From the NCBI GenBank assembly GCA_001072465.1, contig JVKM01000024.1:62001-126000 (forward strand): a stretch of 64,000 nucleotides of DNA, in the 5' to 3' direction. Within the stretch, counting starts at the first letter, position 1; each line of letters opens with the position of its first letter. Under the pieces are notes generated by a model. It searched no databases and had not been told where the DNA came from. It saw only the letters and a list, made by a program, of their open reading frames with translations. Made by a program: the position numbers and the translations under genes. This DNA is from Xylanimonas cellulosilytica. Its GTDB lineage: Bacteria > Actinomycetota > Actinomycetes > Actinomycetales > Actinomycetaceae. Shown here piece by piece: positions 54,718-64,000 of this stretch.

Positions 54718-55595
54718 GAGGCCTCCCCTCCCCCGGCGTTCACGATCGTTTCACGTGACGTTTCACGCGCGGCACTAATCGTGCACCCGCGCCGGGCGCG
54801 GATCTCTCGGATGACACACGCGGCAGCGAAGCAGACGAGGACCCCCATGGCGACGCACGCCTGCGGGGAGAGCGGGCGCGGCGCACGCAGGAGGGAGATG
54901 CCAAATCCGGCCCATCCCCCGACGAGCGCGCAGGCGCCGGCCAGGAGCACCATCGAGCGTGGGCCCGACGCGAGGAGGCGACCGAAGGCTCCGGGCACGA
55001 CAAGATATCCGACGACGAGGAGGACCCCGACGGCCGTCGACGCCGCGACCACGATCGCGCCGAGCGCCGCGTTGAACGCGATGTCAATCCAGGTGACCGG
55101 GATGCCGCTGACGTGCGCGGCCTCGCGGTCGAAGGCCACCGCGACCTGCGCGCGCCAGGTGAGGGCAAGCAGTGCGGCCGCAACCACGAGGACGAGGGCG
55201 CTCGTGGCCATGCGCGACGGGGTGATATCCAGGAGGCGGCCGAACATGAGGGATTCGAGCTGCCCGGACATGTCCCCGATGCGCAGGGAGATGACGATGC
55301 CGAGGGAGAAGAAGGCGGTGAGCAGGACCGCGGTCGTCGCCTCGGAGTGGCGCTGTTTGCGAGAGGCCGCCGTTAGTGCTGCCGCGATGAGGGCAGCACA
55401 CACGGCGCCGCCCGGGATGATCGCGTCGCGCCCGCCGACCGCCATGCCGACGACGATGCCGGGAAAGACGCCGTGGACCATCGTTTCGGCGCTGAATTCG
55501 GCGCGACGCAGGTTGACCAGTGTCGAGGCTGGTCCCACCGCGAGCGCGAGCAGGCCAAGGACAACGAGAGGGCGCAGCAGGTAGGGGGCGATCAT
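54714..55595 (-). CDS. Zn/Mn ABC transporter permease (first subunit)
   Basis: 293 residues. An ABC-3 permease with about eight hydrophobic segments and the cytoplasmic EFSAETMVHGVFPGIVVGMA loop. ATG 55595 overlaps the ATPase stop by an ATGA junction. The C-terminal ~20 residues are polar and extend past the membrane domain. It works with the paralogous permease encoded immediately downstream. Confidence 0.85.
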   Translation of the reverse strand: MIAPYLLRPLVVLGLLALAVGPASTLVNLRRAEFSAETMVHGVFPGIVVGMAVGGRDAIIPGGAVCAALIAAALTAASRKQRHSEATTAVLLTAFFSLGIVISLRIGDMSGQLESLMFGRLLDITPSRMATSALVLVVAAALLALTWRAQVAVAFDREAAHVSGIPVTWIDIAFNAALGAIVVAASTAVGVLLVVGYLVVPGAFGRLLASGPRSMVLLAGACALVGGWAGFGISLLRAPRPLSPQACVAMGVLVCFAAACVIREIRARRGCTISAARETSRETIVNAGGGEAS

Positions 55596-56308
55596 GACAG
55601 GGCCGCAATCGCCTCGTCGGCGCTCGATCCGTAGGCGCGCGCCAAGACCTCGGGCACGAGGGCCTCGTCGGTGGACCCCAGGGCGACGAGGCGGGAGGCG
55701 AGCACGCATGCCTGGGAGCACACGTCGCGCGCAAGCGACAGGTCGTGCGTGGACACGATGACGCCGACGCCGTCGGCTGTCAGGTCCGCGATGAGCCCCG
55801 TGATGATGTCGCGGCTGGGAGCGTCCAGGCCGTTGAAGGGCTCGTCCATCATGACCAGCTCGGGGCGCGCGACCAGGGCGCGGGCGACGAGGACACGCTG
55901 GCGCTGCCCGCCGCTGAGCGTCCCGAAGCGGTGGGTCGCCCGATCGCTGAGGTTCACCCGCTCGAGGGCATCGCTCACCCGCGCGCGCATGTCGGCGGTG
56001 ATGCGCCTGCCCCAGCCGGCCTCGGCGATGAGCCCCATGGTGACGACCTCGGCAGCGCTCACGGGGAAGGTGAGGTCCAGGTCGGCGCTTTGCGGCACGA
56101 GGCCAATGCGCGTTGCCTCCACCTCGACGGTCCCGGACAGGATCGAGCAGCCACCGACGATACCTCGCATGAGGGTGGTCTTGCCGCCGCCGTTAGGGCC
56201 GACAAGGGCGAGGGCCTGGCCCCCGAACACGTCGAGGGTCAGGCCGGTCAGCGCCGGGGTATTCCCATACCCCAGCGCCGCGTCGTGAAAGGAGACGAGT
56301 CTGCCCAT
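55592..56308 (-). CDS. Zn/Mn ABC transporter ATP-binding protein
   Basis: 238 residues. Walker A is GPNGGGKTT, the signature LSGGQRQRVLVARALVA, and Walker B VMMDEPFNGLD; the switch His is in VSTHDLSLA. It is the ZnuC/MntB-like energiser of the metal uptake system. The ATG at 56308 shares a base with the stop of the binding-protein gene (TGATG), so translation is coupled. Confidence 0.88.
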   Translation of the reverse strand: MGRLVSFHDAALGYGNTPALTGLTLDVFGGQALALVGPNGGGKTTLMRGIVGGCSILSGTVEVEATRIGLVPQSADLDLTFPVSAAEVVTMGLIAEAGWGRRITADMRARVSDALERVNLSDRATHRFGTLSGGQRQRVLVARALVARPELVMMDEPFNGLDAPSRDIITGLIADLTADGVGVIVSTHDLSLARDVCSQACVLASRLVALGSTDEALVPEVLARAYGSSADEAIAALS

Positions 56309-57450
56309 CACTGATCCTTCAGGCGCTCGGGCAGCTGCGGGACGGTGCCGCCCCACGCCTGCGTCACGGCGCGCACGTTGTGGATGATCGAGCCGACATA
56401 GGTGGCTCCCTCGGATCCGTCGGGACCCAGCGAGTCGCCGTACATGGCGTCCTCGCCCACGATGGGGGTCACGCCGGCCGCGCGGGCGATCGCCTCGATG
56501 GACTTGGAGTTGTTGGAGTTTTCCGCGAAGAGCGCGACCGCTCCGGATTCCTTGACGGCCGCGACGGCCTTGGCGATATGGTCGGCGGTGGCGTCCTGCT
56601 GCTCGTTGAAGTCGGACAGGGCGGCGCCGATGAATCGGATGCCGTAGTCCCTCGAGAAGTAGCCGAAGGCATCGTGGGAGGTAAAGAGCACGCGCTGCCC
56701 CTCGGGCACGGTCTCGATAGCCTCGGCGGTCCACTGATCGAGGGCGTCGATGTCCTCCAGGTACGAGGCCGTGGCCGCGTTGATTGACGAGGCGGCGTCG
56801 GGTGCCGCGGCCGCGAGGCCCGCGCCGAGGTTAGCGACCTGGACGCGAGCGCCCTTCGGCGAGGTCCACACGTGCGGGTCGAAGCGGAACTCGGGTTCCT
56901 CGCCCGCTTCCTCCGGCGGGAACGGCCACGGGGCGACGTCCACGCGTTCGTTTCCGCGATCAATCGTGTAGGCGCCCTCGGGGTCCGGGGTACCCGGGTT
57001 GTCGATGTCGGCGGCTGTCAGGACACCCGAGGTGACGACCATGCGTCCCTTGAAGCCGGAGGAGACGACCGCATCGTCGAGGAAGTGCTCGAGGTCCACA
57101 CCGGAGACCGCCATGACGTCGGCTTTTTCGAGTGCCGAGGTCTGTGCGGGTGTCATCTCGTGCTCGTGCGCGGATGCATTGGGGGCGAGCAGGCAGGTGA
57201 GGCTCATGGTGAGAGCGGCGCCGTCGTTCTGCGCGCCGACGTGACTGCTCTTTCCGGCAGCGTCGGTCTTGTCGAGGGAAATGTCGGCAGAATGAGCCGC
57301 GATCTGGGTGACGTAGTCGCAGATCTGCGTGGTCGTGGCAACAACCGCGAGGCCGTGGTCCGAGGAGGAGGGCGAGCAGGCGGCCAGCGAGGCGGTCGCC
57401 AGGGCCAGCCCAGCGGCGGCTGCTACGCCGCGCGTCGTCGAGGAAAACAT
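56308..57450 (-). CDS. Zn/Mn ABC transporter substrate-binding lipoprotein
   Basis: 380 residues. The N-terminus has a lipoprotein signal with lipobox LAAC, placing the protein on the outer face of the membrane. The cluster A-1 (TroA-like) fold is indicated by LAPNASAHEHEMTP (metal-ligand His near the short HEHE run), MAVSGVDLEHFLDD and VLFTSHDAFGYFSRDYGI. There is no long His-rich loop, which leaves Zn versus Mn open. It heads a four-gene operon with a well-formed promoter. Confidence 0.88.
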   Translation of the reverse strand: MFSSTTRGVAAAAGLALATASLAACSPSSSDHGLAVVATTTQICDYVTQIAAHSADISLDKTDAAGKSSHVGAQNDGAALTMSLTCLLAPNASAHEHEMTPAQTSALEKADVMAVSGVDLEHFLDDAVVSSGFKGRMVVTSGVLTAADIDNPGTPDPEGAYTIDRGNERVDVAPWPFPPEEAGEEPEFRFDPHVWTSPKGARVQVANLGAGLAAAAPDAASSINAATASYLEDIDALDQWTAEAIETVPEGQRVLFTSHDAFGYFSRDYGIRFIGAALSDFNEQQDATADHIAKAVAAVKESGAVALFAENSNNSKSIEAIARAAGVTPIVGEDAMYGDSLGPDGSEGATYVGSIIHNVRAVTQAWGGTVPQLPERLKDQ

Positions 57451-57482
57451 TATTACTCCTGTGCAATTTTCGGGTACACGAA

Positions 57483-57512
57483 ATTATAGGCACAAGCGAG
57501 AACAATTCTCAA
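57483..57512 (-). promoter_or_regulatory. Metal ABC operon promoter with overlapping dyad
   Basis: On the minus strand TTGAGA (57507-57512) and a perfect TATAAT (57483-57488) are spaced by 18 bases. The dyad GAGAACAATTCTC (57498-57510) overlaps the -35 box. A metal-responsive repressor (Zur, or DtxR/MntR-like) is the expected binder; the sequence does not say which. Confidence 0.6.
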
Positions 57513-57601
57513 GAGACTCAAGCTGAACATTCTCTCCAAGCGCGAGAGCGAATGTGCGCCGCGCTCCTTTCAGCGCGAGAGGGCCGCTAGACTCGGATGC
57601 G

Positions 57602-59347
57602 ATGGATACTGCGAACGCACACAACGACACGATCGATGAGACCGAGGACCTCCTCGAGCAGGAGGCGGCAGGCGACGAGATCGCCAGCGACCTCCCCGAG
57701 CGCGAGCCGGCGACCGACGACGAAGCCCCCGAGCAGCCAGCCAAGGCCTCGTCCACTCCCCCAGCCAACGGATGGGTGCAGCGCCTGTCGACGCCCGCAG
57801 CGGGGTGGGTAGCGACAGCGATTGCGACGCTCGTCGCCGCTCTCATTCGACTACCCGGACTGGGCAACGTCCGCACGCTCATCTTCGACGAGACCTACTA
57901 CGTGAAGGACGCCTGGTCACTCCTCGCCCTCGGATACGAGGGAACGTGGGCGAAGGATGTCGACACCGCGTTCGCCAATGGAGACACATCCGGCTTGTCC
58001 GCGGTGGGCGGCTATCCCGTTCATCCGCCGACGGGCAAGTGGCTGATTGCGATGGGTATGAAGTTCTTCGGCCAGTCGGATCCGGTGGGGTGGCGCATCG
58101 CGGCGGCGATCTGCGGCGTCATCACCGTATTTCTTCTGTGCCGCCTCGCGCAGAACCTCTTCCGATCCCCGGCCATCACCCTTCTCGCTGGCCTATTCCT
58201 AGCGACGGACGGCATGGCGATTGTCATGAGCCGTACGTCCATCCTCGACGGATTCCTCGCGATGTTTGCGCTGGCCGCATTCCTGTGCGTCGTGAAGGAT
58301 CAGCACATGGCACAGCCCGCACTGTCGACCAAGCTGGCGACTTGGGATGGACTGGGCGAGCCGAGGCAGGGGTGGCGCTCCGCCTGGGCACACCTCACCC
58401 TGCGCGATCGCCGCCCCTTCGCGATCGGCCCCAATGCAGGAAACCGCCCGTGGCTCTTCGCGGCCGGCATCTGCGCCGGGCTCGCCTGCTCCGTCAAGTG
58501 GTCCGGCATTTACGTGCTCGCTTTCCTCGGGCTGTTCGTCGCACTGCGCGAGGTGACATGCCGCTGGCGAGCGGGACATCCGACGCCAATCCGCGGAGCA
58601 CTCCTTGCAGACGTGTGGTGGGCATTCGTCCTCATGGTTCCGACCGCGATTCTCACGTACGTGGCTTCCTGGTTCGGCTGGTTCACACACTCCTCAGCTC
58701 ACGGCCACGGCCGTTCCGGAATCGCTGGATTCGCCGGACAGCTGGCCGACCTGTGGCTCTACCACAAGGAGATGTGGGCGTTCCACAACGGACTGAACAC
58801 GCCCCACAAGTACCAGTCCAGCCCATTCACGTGGCTCGCTCAGGTGCGCGCAACCTCCTTTTACTGGAACAACGGCGAGGCCGTCATGGGCTGCCGATCA
58901 GGCAAGTGCGCGAGCGACGTCGTCGCACTCGGCAATCCCCTCCTCTGGTGGGTGGGCATCGGAGCGCTATTACTCGTTCTTGTGGCCACGTTCTACTACC
59001 GCAATTGGCGTGTGGGCGTCATTGCCCTCGGCTACATCGCCCTGTACGTTCCATGGCTCGCTTATGCGCACCGCACAATCTTCATTTTCTACACCGTCGC
59101 ATTTGCGCCTTTCGTCGCCCTGGCGGTCGCATGGATGATTGGACTCCTCGCGGGATGGGCGACTATTGACGGCTCGGCCGAACCCGCGCCAGCCACTCGC
59201 CGGACTCAGATCACCGGGTGGGCGTTTGCCGCGCTCGTGACGATCGCAATCCTCGGCTGCGCCATCTACTTCATGCCACTGTGGCGCGGGGACGTCATCG
59301 ACTACGACTTCTGGCGCGCCCACATGTGGCTGCAGAGCTGGATCTGA
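57602..59347 (+). CDS. pmt: Dolichyl-/polyprenyl-phosphate-mannose protein O-mannosyltransferase
   Basis: 581 residues, GT39 family. An acidic disordered N-terminus of ~55 residues is followed by about ten to eleven transmembrane helices. The catalytic Asp-Glu motif lies in LIFDETYYVKDAWSLL after helix 1; also typical are VHPPTGKWLIAMGMKFFG and SCSVKWSG-like ACSVKWSGIYVL. It transfers mannose to exported proteins at the cell surface. ATG 57602 lacks a strong ribosome site. It is closed by a perfect hairpin. Confidence 0.92.
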   Translation: MDTANAHNDTIDETEDLLEQEAAGDEIASDLPEREPATDDEAPEQPAKASSTPPANGWVQRLSTPAAGWVATAIATLVAALIRLPGLGNVRTLIFDETYYVKDAWSLLALGYEGTWAKDVDTAFANGDTSGLSAVGGYPVHPPTGKWLIAMGMKFFGQSDPVGWRIAAAICGVITVFLLCRLAQNLFRSPAITLLAGLFLATDGMAIVMSRTSILDGFLAMFALAAFLCVVKDQHMAQPALSTKLATWDGLGEPRQGWRSAWAHLTLRDRRPFAIGPNAGNRPWLFAAGICAGLACSVKWSGIYVLAFLGLFVALREVTCRWRAGHPTPIRGALLADVWWAFVLMVPTAILTYVASWFGWFTHSSAHGHGRSGIAGFAGQLADLWLYHKEMWAFHNGLNTPHKYQSSPFTWLAQVRATSFYWNNGEAVMGCRSGKCASDVVALGNPLLWWVGIGALLLVLVATFYYRNWRVGVIALGYIALYVPWLAYAHRTIFIFYTVAFAPFVALAVAWMIGLLAGWATIDGSAEPAPATRRTQITGWAFAALVTIAILGCAIYFMPLWRGDVIDYDFWRAHMWLQSWI

Positions 59348-59370
59348 CGATCCGCGAAGCCCCCAACAGG

Positions 59371-59412
59371 TAAGGGTGTGGCCCGGCAGTGTTCTGCCGG
59401 GCCACACCCTTA
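59371..59412. terminator. Strong bidirectional hairpin terminator
   Basis: TAAGGGTGTGGCCCGGCAG (59371-59389) and its exact inverse (59394-59412) with a four-base loop, between the convergent pmt and FMN reductase genes. Confidence 0.85.
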
Positions 59413-59530
59413 CTCTGAACGGCCCCTTCGAAGAGCCCCCAAGCGCTCAACCATGGTCGCAACACGACTCACGCCACACACGCTCGCGCGCCGGCGCCAC
59501 AATCACTCGAAAACCGCTCAGAATGGATTC

Positions 59531-60055
59531 TCACGCCAGCGACGCGAGGAGTTCACGGATCTGGACGCCGAGCTCCTCGGAGGGCGCGAAAGTGCCGTCC
59601 TGGAAGTCGGAACCCAGGTTGATGCCAACCTGCTGCTCACGCACGTCGGCGCCGAAGGTCGACAGGATCTCGCGCAGGTGCTCGAGCGGCTTGACCGCGC
59701 CGTACCAGGAGTAGCCGACCAGACCAACGGCCTTCTCCTTCAGCGTGGCCGGAGGCAGGTAGTCGATCGCGTTCTTCAGCGCGCCAGGCACGGAGTGGTT
59801 GTACTCAGGCGTCACGAACAGCACGGCGTCGTTAGCCTCGATGTTCGCACGAAGACGAACAGCCTCGGGAAGCTCGGGAGCCTGCATCGACGGCGGCATC
59901 TCCTCCGCGAAGAGAGGAAGGTTGTAGTCACGCAGGTCAAAGAACACGGTCTGCACGCCCTCGACCTGACGAGCCTGTTCCTCGATCCAGCGAACAACCT
60001 GCTCGCCGGCGCGACCGGGACGAACGGAGCCAAGAATAACGGCAACGGAAGCCAT
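59531..60055 (-). CDS. NADPH-dependent FMN reductase
   Basis: 174 residues, flavodoxin-like fold. The phosphate-binding loop is ILGSVRPGRAGEQV (residues ~7-20), and the flavin-contact region is LFVTPEYNHSVPGALKNAID near 80-100, as in chromate/azo-reductase-like and SsuE-like NADPH:FMN reductases. AAAGGAAACG precedes the ATG. It is the gene directly downstream of the rRNA operon; substrate not determined. Confidence 0.88.
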   Translation of the reverse strand: MASVAVILGSVRPGRAGEQVVRWIEEQARQVEGVQTVFFDLRDYNLPLFAEEMPPSMQAPELPEAVRLRANIEANDAVLFVTPEYNHSVPGALKNAIDYLPPATLKEKAVGLVGYSWYGAVKPLEHLREILSTFGADVREQQVGINLGSDFQDGTFAPSEELGVQIRELLASLA

Positions 60056-60226
60056 GACGTTTCCTTTCGAAAGCTTATTGAAACATCAACTACTATAGAT
60101 CGCGGAAAAGGTAGGCACAAGGACAATCACTATCGTTTAGGACACAAGTCCCATGGTGGCGCAGCGTAGTGATCCCTCTGGTGAGAGCGCAAAAGCCACG
60201 GGCAACGCACTTTGCAGACAATACGC

Positions 60227-60258
60227 GAAGGGCCTCATCCGTTTGGATGAGGCCCTTC
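60227..60258 (-). terminator. rRNA operon terminator hairpin
   Basis: GAAGGGCCTCATCC (60227-60240), loop GTTT, and GGATGAGGCCCTTC (60245-60258), just past the 3' end of 5S rRNA on the minus strand. Confidence 0.8.
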
Positions 60259-60270
60259 GACTTGAAGTGT

Positions 60271-60389
60271 GTTGTGGCGGTGTCCTACTCTCCCACAACC
60301 TGGCGGTTGCAGTACCATTGGCGCTGCCGGGCTTAGCTTCCAGGTTCGGAATGGAGGCTGGGCGTTTCCCCGGTGCTATGACCACCACA
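60271..60389 (-). rRNA. rrf: 5S ribosomal RNA
   Basis: The minus strand reads TGTGGTGGTCATAGCACCGG at the 5' end and ends near GAGTAGGACACCGCCACAAC, with the conserved CCGAACCTGGAAGCTAAGCC in between. About 119 bases, pairing ends, normal 5S. Ends are set by eye to within a few bases. Confidence 0.92.
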
Positions 60390-60524
60390 AGTTTTGGTGT
60401 TCAACACGCTCCCCACGCACCGTTGTTTGTTTTGGTGGGGGTGTGGGTTGATCGTGGTTTGTATAGTGGTTGCGGCACGAAGTCTTTGTTCGTGTTTTTT
60501 GTTTACCCGGTTTGTTGGGTTGTT

Positions 60525-63640
<3,116 letters not shown>

Positions 63641-63645
63641 AAACA

Positions 63646-64000
<355 letters not shown>

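Overview
This 64 kb window is from a high-GC actinobacterium, most likely family Actinomycetaceae (Schaalia/Actinomyces group). The evidence is the GC-rich codon use, actinobacterial gene orders (sucCD - DUF6350 protein - purH; pcrA upstream of sucC), a coproporphyrin-dependent haem branch with a four-Cys [2Fe-2S]-type ferrochelatase joined to ChdC, a sucrose PTS with IIBCA, and an rRNA operon of 16S-23S-5S order with no tRNA in the spacer. The genus is inferred from protein content and was not checked against a database.

Layout. 0-11 kb: a uracil-DNA glycosylase-family gene, a 788-residue protein of unknown function, a secreted or anchored esterase, the fused CpfC-ChdC haem gene, an ABC-2 exporter with its TetR regulator and twin GTTAAC operators, a GT1-type glycosyltransferase and a GNAT acetyltransferase. 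11-15.7 kb: a visibly AT-richer accessory patch with a broken membrane-protein remnant, a KAP-type P-loop NTPase, a decayed IS30-family transposase and a three-helix membrane protein. 15.7-24.3 kb: an accessory stretch rich in toxin-antitoxin genes (Fic protein, RelBE, Phd plus a doc gene broken by an amber codon, DinJ/RelB-like plus PemK/MazF-like). Mixed in are three paralogous small membrane proteins, a TetR/membrane-protein pair, an aldo/keto reductase and a methyltransferase. 24.3-32.4 kb: guaA, bioY, purH, a DUF6350 membrane protein and sucD-sucC. 32.5-33.9 kb: a gene-free block of at least five different dyad-symmetric repeat modules. 34-43 kb: pcrA/uvrD, a DUF1846 protein, and a LuxR-type regulator with a PspC-domain sensor kinase divergent from a PspC-domain membrane protein. 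43-52.2 kb: ptsI-ptsH, a LacI regulator, sucrose PTS scrA, GH32 hydrolase scrB and metG. 52.3-60.1 kb: nicotinamidase, rsmI, a znuA-C-B-B type Zn/Mn ABC operon, a protein O-mannosyltransferase and an NADPH-dependent FMN reductase. 60.2-64 kb: 5S, 23S and the extreme 3' end of 16S rRNA, all on the minus strand.

How genes work together. ptsI, ptsH, scrA and scrB form a sucrose uptake and phosphorylation route ending in hydrolysis of sucrose-6-phosphate; the LacI protein is the obvious candidate regulator, and an AATCGATT-type palindrome lies upstream of scrA. CpfC and ChdC catalyse the last two steps of coproporphyrin-dependent haem synthesis from one reading frame. The ABC exporter and its TetR form a self-regulated unit. 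The metal ABC operon carries a dyad over its promoter.

The most notable non-gene signals are (1) a 13-mer, GACGAGGCCGGGG, that I find ten times exactly, paired in terminators and single inside genes in three different reading frames, a distribution resembling DNA uptake sequences; (2) the 1.2 kb compound palindromic-repeat block at 32.7-33.9 kb; and (3) a ~124 bp inverted-repeat-ended element present both in that block and at 3.2 kb.
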